From Arenicella xantha (lineage in GTDB: Bacteria > Pseudomonadota > Gammaproteobacteria > Arenicellales > Arenicellaceae): a DNA stretch of 64,000 nucleotides. A program made the translations under genes and the position numbers. The notes beneath the pieces were generated by a model, which was not told the origin of the DNA, ran no database searches, and saw only the letters and a program-made list of their open reading frames with translations. The stretch spans positions 1,087,457-1,151,456 of the forward strand of contig NZ_QNRT01000001.1 in assembly GCF_003315245.1 (NCBI RefSeq), given 5' to 3'. Below are positions 35,145 to 44,709 of this stretch, piece after piece (the stretch's first letter is position 1; every line of letters begins with the position of its first letter).

Positions 35145-36428
35145 CTATTTGCTATCGCTATCAAGGTAAATCACACCGCCCTTCATCACCATATCCATCG
35201 AACGCAACGCGCTGATATTTTCAGCAGGATTAGCAGATACCATCACGATGTCGGCGTACTTTCCTTCTTCCAAGGTACCAATATCGTTTTCGGCGTTAAG
35301 CATCTTTGCTGTTTCTATCGTTGCCGATCGCAAAGCTTGCAAAGGCGTCATACCGGCCTCGACGTAGTATTCCGCTTCACGAACCGTGGCAGTAGTACCG
35401 TCGTTAGGCTCATTGGGTAATTGATCTGTTCCTAAGCCAATATTCACACCTTCACTGATCGCGGTCTTAAGCGCTTCCCAATGAACTTTACCCATCGAAT
35501 TACGACGCTCTAGATACCAAGGCGGTGAACCAATTTTTTCGAAGAATGGTTGTGTTGCTGGCTGACTCACCACAATGGTTGGAACTAACCAAGTGCCGGC
35601 CTGAGCCATTTTTTTCAGGACTTTGCTATCGAGCATATAACCGTGCTCAATACTGTCAACGCCTGCTTCCACGGCAACCAATGTAGCAGCTGGAGATCCT
35701 GAGTGAGCGGCCACTTTAACGCCAAAACGATGCGCCGCATCAACTACAGCGTTGATTTCTTCAGGTGTCATCAACGCTTCCGCAATCGCGCCACCATCGG
35801 TTGCAATACCGCCGGAGATAAGGATTTTCACCCAATCGGCACCCAAGCTAATTTGCTTGCGCACTTCTTTTACTAACTCGTCTGGCCCATCGGCATAAAC
35901 CACACCAGGTTCAGAACCATGTCCAGCGGTGATAAGTATGGCTTCACCGGCAGTAAAAATACGTGGGCCAACCATCTCACCCTTATTGATAGATTTCTTC
36001 AGGGCAATATCGCCATAACGATCCGCGCCTGGTAAACGAACTGTGGTGACGCCCGCTTGTAGAATTTTCTGGGCATTCGCTGCCATGCGAAGCGCCATTG
36101 CCGCTTCGGTTTCACCCGCTAGCTCCGCCTTCATCTTGCCTGGCAGAATTAGATCCAGATGCACATGCATGTTCATTAGACCAGGGATCAACCACTTACC
36201 ACTTGCGTCTACAACCTTAGCGTCAGCAGGAATCTGAACTTCAGAACGAGATCCGATTTTTTCAATCCGATCACCATTAACTAGAACAACCGAGTTTTGC
36301 AGTGATTTTCCGCCATCCAAATTAACTACTGTGCCACCTACGATGGCAGTTGTCGCAGCACTCACCGACAAACTCAGCAACAGCTGGCCGGTCAGTAAAA
36401 CTGAGATAAATGCGAGTTTCGTCTTCAT
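35145..36428 (-). CDS. Exported amidohydrolase, prolidase-like
   Basis: Amidohydrolase-superfamily metallohydrolase, 427 residues, with a signal peptide (residues 1-24, cut near VSAAT). Metal-site residues are visible: MNMHVHLDL near 86 (HxH), the probable carboxylated Lys in GADWVKILISGG near 198, His in VAAHSGSPAA, His in DSIEHGYML and Asp in IGLGTDQLPN. This subgroup includes bacterial enzymes that split Xaa-Pro dipeptides and related C-terminal residues. With a DPP-IV-like peptidase and two DUF885 proteins around it, hydrolysis of X-Pro or X-Hyp dipeptides in the periplasm is likely (inference). It lies 24 bases after the upstream DUF885 gene on the same strand. Confidence 0.88.
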   Translation of the reverse strand: MKTKLAFISVLLTGQLLLSLSVSAATTAIVGGTVVNLDGGKSLQNSVVLVNGDRIEKIGSRSEVQIPADAKVVDASGKWLIPGLMNMHVHLDLILPGKMKAELAGETEAAMALRMAANAQKILQAGVTTVRLPGADRYGDIALKKSINKGEMVGPRIFTAGEAILITAGHGSEPGVVYADGPDELVKEVRKQISLGADWVKILISGGIATDGGAIAEALMTPEEINAVVDAAHRFGVKVAAHSGSPAATLVAVEAGVDSIEHGYMLDSKVLKKMAQAGTWLVPTIVVSQPATQPFFEKIGSPPWYLERRNSMGKVHWEALKTAISEGVNIGLGTDQLPNEPNDGTTATVREAEYYVEAGMTPLQALRSATIETAKMLNAENDIGTLEEGKYADIVMVSANPAENISALRSMDMVMKGGVIYLDSDSK

Positions 36429-36452
36429 ATTATTACCCTTCTCGTTATAAGT

Positions 36453-38330
36453 TTATGTCTTTGGTGTTGCTGCTTTACTCTTTGCCAAAACCCAAGCTTC
36501 CACCTTGCTACCTAGCAAAGACAGAGGCAACGGGCCATTTTCTAGTACCAGCGCGTGGAATTCGGTGACATCAAAGTCACTGCCCAACTGTTGTTCGGCT
36601 TCCGTTCTTAAATCTCGAATGACTTGCATGCCAATCTTAAACGCAGTTGCTTGACCGGGTACCGCAAGATAGCGGTCGACGGCACGCGCATTATTCTCTT
36701 CAGAACTCGCGGTGTTTTCATTTAGATACCCAATTGCTTCGTCACGACTCCACTGCTTAAGATGCAAACCGCTGTCGACTACCAAGCGGCAAGCACGCCA
36801 CAGTTCACCAGCGAGTCGACCAAACTGAGCATAGTCGTCTTCATACAAACCAAGCTCATCGGCCAATGACTCAGCATACAAAGCCCAACCTTCTGTGAAC
36901 GCGGTATTCGACCACCACACATAATATTTACGTATTTGCGGAATATCGCGCGATAACATCACCGATGACTGCAGATGGTGACCCGGCAAACCTTCATGAA
37001 AAAGTAAGGCTGGCAGGTCATAAGTACCAAGACTGCTCATGTCGTGCATACCAAGGTAAATGGTGCCTACATAGTCATTATCGGGGCTACCGGATTCATA
37101 AAATCCGACCGGTGCTGACTCTTCGCGGAATGCTTCGATACGACGCACTTGCAACGGATGCGGTAAGGCATACGGCAACACGTCGCCTAGTTTTGTTTTG
37201 GCTTTATTGACTAAGTCTTGTGCCATCTGTAAATAGGCTGCACGACCAGCATCGGTATTAGGAAGGTAGAATGCCGAGTCGGTTTTCAAATGGGTAAAGA
37301 ACTCACCTAAATCACCATCAAACTCGACTCGTTTACGAATCTCATCCATCTCACTTTGAATTCGTGCAACTTCAGCCAGCCCCAGCGCATGAATCTCTTC
37401 GGCACTGAAGTCTGCCGTGGTGTATTGGTCAATTAGAAATTCATAGAACTCAGCGCCTTCCGGCAGCGACCAAGCGCCCTGTTGGTTGGCAGCAGTAAGC
37501 TCGACCTGCAAATCTTCGATCAACAATTCATAGCCAGGTACAAAACCAGACTGATACGCCGCCGTAGCCGCTTCCTGCAAAGCTACGCGATCTTTGTCGC
37601 TAAGCTTCACATCAGCTAACTTCTTGTTGAAATCAGCAAGAATCACATTATCAGTATGGTCACCAGCAATGATTGATTTGGCACCGTCGATCAAGCGCTC
37701 AACCACTGCGGCAGGTATTACGATGCCTTGTGCTCGTCGGGCCTGTAAATGCTCAACCAATTGCTGCATCGGCACATTCGCCGCCTGTAAGCGCTGAATA
37801 TAGAATTCCGCACTCGCGCGTGAATCAATCGGATGACTATTTAATAGTGTGCCCGCGATCGTGAGGTGCGGCCCAACAATTTGATTGATCGGATTCAGGT
37901 GAAAGCGCCATCGGTAACGCTCAAGCCGTAGAAGAAGATCCGCCTCAAACGCTAGATAGTTGATACGACCAGCAGCATCTAATGAATCTACATCGATGCC
38001 GTCGCGCAACGCTGCTAGGTCTTGTTGAGTCTCAGAAAATTCTCGATCCCAAGATGCTAACGACAAATCAAACCAGGGATTTTCTGCGGCCTGCGCTCCA
38101 ACTCGCGAGCCAAGTACCGGATCGTCGCCCACCCGCCGCTGATACACGGCTTCCAGCATTTGCTCTAATTTGGCATTATCAGACACTGACGTCGCAACAG
38201 CCACTTCAGGCGTTGCAGCACTTTCATTAATCGCTTGATTAGTCGTCGCTTCGTTACTACAGCTAAACGTACCAACCGCCAAGCTTAGCGCCAGAGTTAA
38301 GCTTCGAGCCGTTTTAAGTTTGAAGACCAT
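36453..38330 (-). CDS. DUF885 lipoprotein, putative metallopeptidase
   Basis: DUF885-family protein of about 625 residues. I chose the ATG giving MVFKLKTARSLTLALSLAVG because it has an AGGAG site and yields a lipoprotein signal ending TFSC, so the mature protein is probably membrane-anchored. A longer frame reaching back to the previous gene would bury this signal. The family core is intact: LLFHEGLPGHHLQSSV (zinc-type HExxPGHH motif) near 470, AFTEGWALYAESLADELGLYED and VPGQATAFKIGMQVIRDLR. DUF885 proteins are suspected peptidases. It sits in tandem with a second, diverged DUF885 gene. Confidence 0.87.
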   Translation of the reverse strand: MVFKLKTARSLTLALSLAVGTFSCSNEATTNQAINESAATPEVAVATSVSDNAKLEQMLEAVYQRRVGDDPVLGSRVGAQAAENPWFDLSLASWDREFSETQQDLAALRDGIDVDSLDAAGRINYLAFEADLLLRLERYRWRFHLNPINQIVGPHLTIAGTLLNSHPIDSRASAEFYIQRLQAANVPMQQLVEHLQARRAQGIVIPAAVVERLIDGAKSIIAGDHTDNVILADFNKKLADVKLSDKDRVALQEAATAAYQSGFVPGYELLIEDLQVELTAANQQGAWSLPEGAEFYEFLIDQYTTADFSAEEIHALGLAEVARIQSEMDEIRKRVEFDGDLGEFFTHLKTDSAFYLPNTDAGRAAYLQMAQDLVNKAKTKLGDVLPYALPHPLQVRRIEAFREESAPVGFYESGSPDNDYVGTIYLGMHDMSSLGTYDLPALLFHEGLPGHHLQSSVMLSRDIPQIRKYYVWWSNTAFTEGWALYAESLADELGLYEDDYAQFGRLAGELWRACRLVVDSGLHLKQWSRDEAIGYLNENTASSEENNARAVDRYLAVPGQATAFKIGMQVIRDLRTEAEQQLGSDFDVTEFHALVLENGPLPLSLLGSKVEAWVLAKSKAATPKT

Positions 38331-38407
38331 GGTTGGAAAGCTCCTGTTTTGGGCACTGTTTTGGGCACTGGTTTTAGTACCGTTTTTAGCACTAGGTAAA
38401 TTACTAA

Positions 38408-40198
38408 TCATAGTAATGGCTCCAGCATGACAGGTGGCACGGGGCCGGCTTGCAACACCGCATCAACCCATGGCTTGGTCTGCGCATCTGGCGAACTGGC
38501 CTTATGCTCGACAAATAACCGTCGAAACTGCTGCGCACCGGTAAAGTAGTCAGTGATTTGCATCGGCGAGTTGACCACGCGTTGCCAAAGGTTCTTGGCG
38601 AACTGAGGTGCTAATAGCCCTTCATCACGCGCAAAACTGAGCACCTGAGATTCACCCCATTGCGCGGTATTTACCTGCACACTAACGTAGGCGCGTGTAG
38701 CATTTTCTAAGCGTTTACGCAGATGCGCTAAACGGGTCAGCGGAGCATCGTCTGCCCAGCCCGCGTCAAGCATAAGCTCTTCGCTAAAACTGCCCCAGCC
38801 TTCAACATATGATCCGTTAGCGAACAGCGAGCGCACTGCCGGAGCTTGGGTCACGGCCACCTTGTATTGCAGATAGTGCCCAGGGAACATTTCATGCGAC
38901 ATGATCATCGTATTGAAATGGGTATTGAACGAACGATAGAAGCCATCTTTAGCCTCTATCGGAGCCGAATCAGACACCGATGGCACATAAAAAATAGTAT
39001 CTGCTTGCGGCGAAAATGGCCCAGTCGGATACACTCCGCCAACCGCAGCACCACTAAAATGGGTTGGCGACAGCGCAATGGTTAATGTCGTCGGCTTGGG
39101 AATCGTGGCCAGCTGATGCTGCTCCACAAAACGCTCGGCAGCATAAGTCAATGTACGAAAACTAGCCAAAAAATCAGCGCTATTATCTTCGCGGTCCTGC
39201 TCCATAGCGTCAATCGCTGCGGCTAGTATTTGTTCGGGCGACCCACTGATCGTGACCGTCTTGAGTGAATTATTAGGTAAACTCTTGAGCCAGCGCTGCG
39301 CCTGCAGAGTCATCAGTGCTCGCACGTCTTGCATTTCTTTGCCTGCTTCGGCTAACAACACCGAAGGCGTGTACTTGCCGGAAGTTCTGCGCGCCAATTT
39401 GGCCGTGTAATGCGCTACCCCAATAGCGGCGCTAGACCCAGCCTTAGGTAAAATCTTATCGCGCAAATGGCCTTCTAAGCGTTCAATCGCGTTAACGGTT
39501 AAGTCAATGTTGTTGCCAATTGAATCGGCATCATCCGGCGTATTGCTTGCTTGTGGCCAGTCCGCGGTCAACGTACGAAGGTTACCGGCGTAAAATTCTC
39601 GCGTGCCCTTTAATGTGCGTATTGCGGTTTCGGTTCTCAGCGCGTTTCCGCCGCTAAGCTGTTGTATTCCTGTATCACATAGCTGCTGTATGCCAATAAG
39701 CCGTGCGACTAAAGCGGCACTACGTTGCTGTGCTGGCAATTGATCTCTGATCAATAGCGATGTCAGTGCTTGTGAAATTTGCTCCGCATACCATTGAGGT
39801 TGCTCGGTAAGCGGCTGGTCCTCGCTCCAATCTGCCAATTCATTTTCGGCTTGGGCAAGTAAAATTTGTAGATCGATTCGCAAGGATTGATTGATCGAAT
39901 CAGTATCAAGTAACGCTTGCGTTTGACTAACCGTCATCTTATTAAACGCCAGCCATTGGTTTTTGCTTAACTCAGTGAAGGTCTCGAAACTTGTCGCCGA
40001 GCTAACGTCGCCGTATGCGAAAGCCGAACTTGGGTAAAATTCAGTCCAAGCTTCTATATAGCTGTCTACTAAATTCTGACCTGAGGCATTAGCCGGCACC
40101 GATGTGCTGCTATTGGCGGTCGTAAAACTGAAAATGAGCACTAGACATAATAAGCCTGAGCGCAAAGTTCGACATAGCGGTTGGTGAGTTTTATTCAT
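38408..40198 (-). CDS. DUF885 secreted protein, putative metallopeptidase
   Basis: Second DUF885-family protein, 596 residues, with a Sec signal peptide (SGLLCLVLIFSFTTANS, about residues 13-30). The motif SHEMFPGHYLQYKVA near 436 matches the HExxPGH core, followed by GSYVEGWGSFSEELMLDAGWAD and TRAYVSVQVNTAQWG. It shares only the family framework with the downstream DUF885 protein, so the pair is old or acquired separately rather than a recent duplication. It is the first gene after the TonB receptor on this strand and probably opens the peptidase operon. Peptidase activity is inferred from the metal motif and neighbours. Confidence 0.87.
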   Translation of the reverse strand: MNKTHQPLCRTLRSGLLCLVLIFSFTTANSSTSVPANASGQNLVDSYIEAWTEFYPSSAFAYGDVSSATSFETFTELSKNQWLAFNKMTVSQTQALLDTDSINQSLRIDLQILLAQAENELADWSEDQPLTEQPQWYAEQISQALTSLLIRDQLPAQQRSAALVARLIGIQQLCDTGIQQLSGGNALRTETAIRTLKGTREFYAGNLRTLTADWPQASNTPDDADSIGNNIDLTVNAIERLEGHLRDKILPKAGSSAAIGVAHYTAKLARRTSGKYTPSVLLAEAGKEMQDVRALMTLQAQRWLKSLPNNSLKTVTISGSPEQILAAAIDAMEQDREDNSADFLASFRTLTYAAERFVEQHQLATIPKPTTLTIALSPTHFSGAAVGGVYPTGPFSPQADTIFYVPSVSDSAPIEAKDGFYRSFNTHFNTMIMSHEMFPGHYLQYKVAVTQAPAVRSLFANGSYVEGWGSFSEELMLDAGWADDAPLTRLAHLRKRLENATRAYVSVQVNTAQWGESQVLSFARDEGLLAPQFAKNLWQRVVNSPMQITDYFTGAQQFRRLFVEHKASSPDAQTKPWVDAVLQAGPVPPVMLEPLL

Positions 40199-40255
40199 TG
40201 AGCCTCCTAGGAAATTTGCTTTCAGACATCATTACATCTTCGTGGCAACAGCAAA

Positions 40256-40295
40256 GTGGGCATTTATCAGAAGCGTGCTTCATCAAAATGCCCAC
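40256..40295 (-). terminator. Terminator-like hairpin after the TonB receptor
   Basis: GTGGGCATTT and AAATGCCCAC form a perfect ten-pair stem whose loop contains a smaller GAAGC/GCTTC hairpin. It starts 8 bases past the receptor stop on the minus strand and is followed by a short TTTG. Confidence 0.6.
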
Positions 40296-40302
40296 ATGCG
40301 GT

Positions 40303-42564
40303 TTAGAAGTTGTAACGAACCTTCATACCGATGCGCTGCACACCTGGCTCAATATACAAACCACCTGAGAATGCTTTTTGATAGGCATTCGTGAAGTAAG
40401 TTTCATCGAACAGATTTTCAACATAGAACGACACACTTAGATTGTCATTTCTTACACCAAAACGTAGGTTCGCAACATCATAGCTTGGTACTTGCCAAGG
40501 GAAACCTGTTTGGATAAGTGCCGAGGTAGACGATTCAATTTCATCACGATACTGATACTCACCGCGCACAAAGGCTTCGTACGATCCAGTCAAAGGAAAG
40601 TTGTACTCAGCATCGGCTGAAAAGGTCATCTTTGGTGAATTTGGAATGGTGCGACCGTCGAGAACGCGATTCTCGCCGTCGATAAAAGCGACAAATTGAT
40701 TGTATTTAGCGTCCAATAAACCAATATTGATGTTAGCCACTAAGCCGTCCATCGGCGCTGCAGTAATCGACAACTCAAGACCTTTAGACTCAGCAGACTC
40801 AGCATTATCAATACCACCAAAGATAATAAAGTCACCGTTCTCATCTAGGCCAGCTTGCTGAAACGTAGTTTGCAGATCAGTCCAGTCCATGTAGAACGCG
40901 GCAACATTTAAACGCAACGCGCGATCAAACATTTCGGCCTTATAGCCAACTTCATAGTTCCACAACTCTTCTGGATCATAAGATTCGCCGCTTGGCAATG
41001 GACTCAACTGAACCCCGCCAGATTTGAAACCCTTAGCCACCGAACCGTACATAGTCGCGCTGTCGCTCACGTCATAACTAACTGCGAAACGTGGTGAAAA
41101 ATCGGTAAAGCTCTCTTCAGTACTTAACTCTTGAGTATATGCACCACCAAATCCAGCAATGTCAGACTTAATCGTCTCTTCACTGTAACGACCACCAAAA
41201 CTGACCAACAATTTGTCAGTGAATGAGTAGTCAACTTGACCAAACAACGCCCAACCGGTTGAGGTTTCACGTGACTCTTCGCTATCGATTATGAAGCCAT
41301 CAGGCAAACCGAAAGGCATGGCCGCACCAACAATAGTTTTGCTGTCGATATAGCCTTCGTCATCGTTATAGAAAGCGCCGACGTTCCAACTCAAATTTGA
41401 GTCGCCAGTGCTTTGCAAGCGAAATTCTTGGGTAAAGCTATCGCGCGGCACGGTGCGAAATTCATTAAAGTAATCGCCGCTACCGCCATCGATATCGCCA
41501 CGTAGGAAATAATCTGATTCTACATAGCCGGTGATACTGCTAAACAACATTGAGTCAAAGTCATAGTCAACCTTGGCGATGTAATATTGGTATTCAGTAC
41601 CAATTTCCTGTGGCGAATTGAAGTTCACTTTATCGTCATTTTCTGGGAAAAAGCCAACGCCGTCTGGATCTGGATCTGCCAGCCCGTCGCCATTTAAATC
41701 AGGGAAGTTAGCGAACAGCGTACCACCAGCAAACGTAGAAAATACGCCGGAAGGAACACCTTCACGCATACCGACAAGCTCATCAGAGTCGGCGAAGTTT
41801 AATGCGACAGAAAGTTTATCGTTAGGAGTCCACAGCACCGACCCTTTAAGGTACTGATAGTCCGAATCATTACCGCCACCAAGAGGATTAATGTTCTCGA
41901 TGTTTCCATCTGAGCTTACATCTTTATAATTGATTCTCGCCGCTAATTGGTCGGAAATAATTGGAATGTTCAATGTGCCTTCTACGTCGAGCGTATTGAA
42001 GCTGCCGTAGTCAACCATCACCGATCCACCGAATTCATCGGCCGTCGGTGCTTTTGACGTCACACTGATACCGCCGCCAAGTGCATTCGCACCAAAATAG
42101 GTCGATTGTGGACCGCGTAGAATCTCGATTCGCTCAATATCCATAATCGGCGGGTTACTACCGCTTGATGATAGATTGAACCCATCAATATAGAAGCCGA
42201 AAGTAGATGTGCGGCGCGCTTGATTAGAACTAACGAAGTTAGTCACTCCGCGCATACTAATCTCTTTACGCGAGCGAGCACCATTGCTAACGAAACTAGC
42301 GTTTGGCGTACGACCAACAAAGTCAGTCACATCACGAAACATGTTGCTTTCAATGTCATTCGAGCTAAATGCCGAGATACTAATAGGCACATCTTGGATG
42401 TTCTGCTCACGATGTTGAGCGGTGACCACAATCTCTTCGATCGCTGATTCTTGCGCTACAGCACTTCCAGAGGCTATTGCAATGGCGACTAATGACAGAG
42501 GCAGGAATTGCTTGTGCGCTTTACCGTGACTGGCTTTTGCGCGATGTCGGGTTCGAGTATTCAT
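40303..42564 (-). CDS. TonB-dependent outer membrane receptor
   Basis: TonB-dependent receptor, 753 residues. A signal peptide spans about residues 18-37 (FLPLSLVAIAIASGSAVAQ). A TonB-box-like EEIVVTAQHREQNIQDVPIS follows. The plug has ISMRGVTNFVSSN, FYIDGFNLSS and IERIEILRGPQSTYFGANALGGGI. An extracellular loop has a calcium-loop-like DLNGDGLADPDPDG near 275. The barrel ends GMKVRYNF. It lies between the LysR regulator and the peptidase operon. By position it would import peptides or hydroxyproline-containing ligands; the ligand cannot be read from the sequence. Confidence 0.9.
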   Translation of the reverse strand: MNTRTRHRAKASHGKAHKQFLPLSLVAIAIASGSAVAQESAIEEIVVTAQHREQNIQDVPISISAFSSNDIESNMFRDVTDFVGRTPNASFVSNGARSRKEISMRGVTNFVSSNQARRTSTFGFYIDGFNLSSSGSNPPIMDIERIEILRGPQSTYFGANALGGGISVTSKAPTADEFGGSVMVDYGSFNTLDVEGTLNIPIISDQLAARINYKDVSSDGNIENINPLGGGNDSDYQYLKGSVLWTPNDKLSVALNFADSDELVGMREGVPSGVFSTFAGGTLFANFPDLNGDGLADPDPDGVGFFPENDDKVNFNSPQEIGTEYQYYIAKVDYDFDSMLFSSITGYVESDYFLRGDIDGGSGDYFNEFRTVPRDSFTQEFRLQSTGDSNLSWNVGAFYNDDEGYIDSKTIVGAAMPFGLPDGFIIDSEESRETSTGWALFGQVDYSFTDKLLVSFGGRYSEETIKSDIAGFGGAYTQELSTEESFTDFSPRFAVSYDVSDSATMYGSVAKGFKSGGVQLSPLPSGESYDPEELWNYEVGYKAEMFDRALRLNVAAFYMDWTDLQTTFQQAGLDENGDFIIFGGIDNAESAESKGLELSITAAPMDGLVANINIGLLDAKYNQFVAFIDGENRVLDGRTIPNSPKMTFSADAEYNFPLTGSYEAFVRGEYQYRDEIESSTSALIQTGFPWQVPSYDVANLRFGVRNDNLSVSFYVENLFDETYFTNAYQKAFSGGLYIEPGVQRIGMKVRYNF

Positions 42565-42705
42565 GACGTATTCTCCACTAATTATTTTTGACAGACCACT
42601 AGACTGTATTGGATAGCAATCTCAAAGTTGTTTCAATAGCACACTATGTTCAACTTCATTGCCTTAAATGCAAACTAAAACATTTTCAGACACTTGCAGG
42701 ATTTT

Positions 42706-43626
42706 TTAATCTTGCGACTCTGCTAGTCCTGTCATACTTTTGAGATAGACCTGAATACAATTCATTAACCGATAGGCCCCCACCGGTAGTTGCCGACCAA
42801 CCCGTGTAATTAGGCTAGTCTGGGTACTGTTTAGAACTTGGTTACTCGATGCCAGTGCAACCAATGTGCCATCTTTGAGTTTGTCGTGTACAACCAGCTC
42901 CGGCAAAATTGAAATGCCTCGGCCAGACAATACAAAGTCCTTAAGCAGCACCAGCGAATTGGTGGTCAACGACGGCTCAAGGAATACCCCCTCTTCCTGC
43001 TCGGCTTCATGAACTATCTGGCGAATTCGATAGCCGTTATCCGGCAAACCAATACTCTCTTGCTGAATGCAGCGCAAGGTTACGTCACCACTATCGCGCA
43101 AACGATGCTGCCCGTGAACGATCACACGCAAAGGTTGCGGAAGCACGAGCCGTGCAGTGATACCAGGCTCACGCGGAATGTCGAATATCAAACCCAGGTG
43201 TGCCAAGTCTTCGCGAATCTGTTTGGAGACATCAATGGTGTTCGACGTGGAAACTTTGATCTCCATACCCGGATACTGCTGCATAAAGTCATCCAGCATG
43301 TCACTAAAGCCTTGGGTAATGAACGCCTCACCGACCGCCAACACAATTTTGCCAGTCCGTACTTTTTTCATCTCTTCTATATGCGAGAGGAATGCCTCCT
43401 CCTGCGAGAGCTTTTCACGGTAGTACTTACACGCAGCTTCACCAGCCTCAGTGAGCCGAATTCGACGCCGACCTTTCTCAATCAACGGTAAACCCAACTC
43501 CATTTCCAGTTGCGCAATTTGGCGGCTGACCGACGAGGTCGCAACATCAAGACTCTCACTGGCTGAGTTCATTGTGCCTAAACGAGCTGATTCATATAAA
43601 TAGCGCAATCGGATATTACTAGGCAT
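42706..43626 (-). CDS. LysR-family transcriptional regulator
   Basis: LysR-type regulator, 306 residues. The N-terminal helix-turn-helix reads RYLYESARLGTMNSASESLDVATSSVSRQIAQLE (landmarks SASESL and SSVSRQIAQLE), followed by the usual linker helix and a LysR substrate-binding domain (GKIVLAVGEAF, GLPDNGYRIRQIV, GRGISILPELVV). It is divergent from the deaminase/dehydrogenase operon with about 160 bases between, the classical arrangement for control of that operon by its substrate, here perhaps hydroxyproline or a pyrroline intermediate. It could also control the TonB receptor downstream on its own strand. Confidence 0.9.
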   Translation of the reverse strand: MPSNIRLRYLYESARLGTMNSASESLDVATSSVSRQIAQLEMELGLPLIEKGRRRIRLTEAGEAACKYYREKLSQEEAFLSHIEEMKKVRTGKIVLAVGEAFITQGFSDMLDDFMQQYPGMEIKVSTSNTIDVSKQIREDLAHLGLIFDIPREPGITARLVLPQPLRVIVHGQHRLRDSGDVTLRCIQQESIGLPDNGYRIRQIVHEAEQEEGVFLEPSLTTNSLVLLKDFVLSGRGISILPELVVHDKLKDGTLVALASSNQVLNSTQTSLITRVGRQLPVGAYRLMNCIQVYLKSMTGLAESQD

Positions 43627-43783
43627 AGATTTTTACCTTTGTTGTGTTTCACATCGGATCCCTAGTTTGCGTTAAAGGCTACAAACTTGTCAATCCATTG
43701 CTATTGCATATCGATTTCTATCCGCTATTGTGTTGTTTTTTAGAACAAGTCGGTTTGCGTCAAAGTTGACAGGAGTAACACTG

Positions 43784-44707
43784 ATGGATCGTGATTCAAT
43801 TGACTGGGGCGGGTATATACCGGCTCTAACAACTCCCTTCTTTGAGGATGAAAGCCTTGATGAGGAAGGAGTTAAAACACTTCACGCCTGGGTACATAGC
43901 AAAGGCGTACATGGTTTTATCGTACTGGGCACACAAGGTGAATGGTTCAATCAAACGACCGCCGAGAAGCGTCGTGTGATGGAAATTGCCGGTGAGCATA
44001 TGCATGGCAAACTGACCCTGATAGCGGGTTGCAACGCGTTTCGGGCACCTGAAGCGCTTGAAAATATACGCTGCGCTGCTGACAATGGGTTTGATGGTAT
44101 CCTACTCACTCCTCCACCGTATATGATGCCGACCGAACGTGAGATCTACGAATTTTATAAAGAAGTAAATGCTGGCAGTGCGCTACCAATATGCATTTAT
44201 AACTGGCCTCCGGGCACCAATGTCGATATGTCTTTAAACCTATTGTCGAAATTGGCGGACTTGGACAAAGTCGTGGCTATTAAGAACTCGACCCCAAATC
44301 CGACGCACTTTGTGAACGTTTTGGCTGCTGTCAAAGATCGCGTAAGAGTATTTGGCGCACCAATGAATGACATGGGAATCTCGTTAGTCACCAAACACGG
44401 CTGCGATGGAACCATGGGCGCTGGCGCCGTTCTGGGTAGCGATCAACCGAATTTCTACAATGCAATTTGGGCCGGAGATTTAGATCGAGCACGTGAGTAC
44501 GGTGCCCGCGATATTCGTATCATGAGTGATTGGTTCAATGCCGATTATACCGGCCGCTTTGGCTCCGCTCAGGCGATCTTCAAAGAAGCACTTAATCAAC
44601 AAGGGCTACCAGGCGGCATTCCACGTCGACCAATATTGCCGCTAGAAGAACAAGATGTTGCCGCAATCCGTAAGACGCTGCTAGATCTGGGCGTTATTAG
44701 CAGCTAA
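43784..44707 (+). CDS. DHDPS-family lyase, probable pyrroline-4-hydroxy-2-carboxylate deaminase
   Basis: Class I aldolase-type enzyme of the dihydrodipicolinate synthase/N-acetylneuraminate lyase family, 307 residues. GTQGEWFNQTTAEKRRVMEIA near 50 and ICIYNWPPGTNVDMS near 142 (proton-relay Tyr) are family landmarks. The Schiff-base Lys sits in VVAIKNSTPNPTHFV near 170. Lysine biosynthesis is unlikely because the gene is followed by a three-part amine dehydrogenase. That pairing matches hydroxyproline operons, where this family removes the ring nitrogen of 1-pyrroline-4-hydroxy-2-carboxylate to give 2-oxoglutarate semialdehyde. The ATG preceded by AGGAG was chosen; an upstream frame would add 18 residues. 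The specific substrate is inferred. Confidence 0.82.
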   Translation: MDRDSIDWGGYIPALTTPFFEDESLDEEGVKTLHAWVHSKGVHGFIVLGTQGEWFNQTTAEKRRVMEIAGEHMHGKLTLIAGCNAFRAPEALENIRCAADNGFDGILLTPPPYMMPTEREIYEFYKEVNAGSALPICIYNWPPGTNVDMSLNLLSKLADLDKVVAIKNSTPNPTHFVNVLAAVKDRVRVFGAPMNDMGISLVTKHGCDGTMGAGAVLGSDQPNFYNAIWAGDLDRAREYGARDIRIMSDWFNADYTGRFGSAQAIFKEALNQQGLPGGIPRRPILPLEEQDVAAIRKTLLDLGVISS

Positions 44708-44709
44708 GC

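Noticed and set aside
43784-44707. DapA of lysine biosynthesis
   Set aside because: It is the first gene of an operon with a three-subunit amine dehydrogenase and a divergent LysR gene, and the Schiff-base context VVAIKNSTPN differs from DapA.
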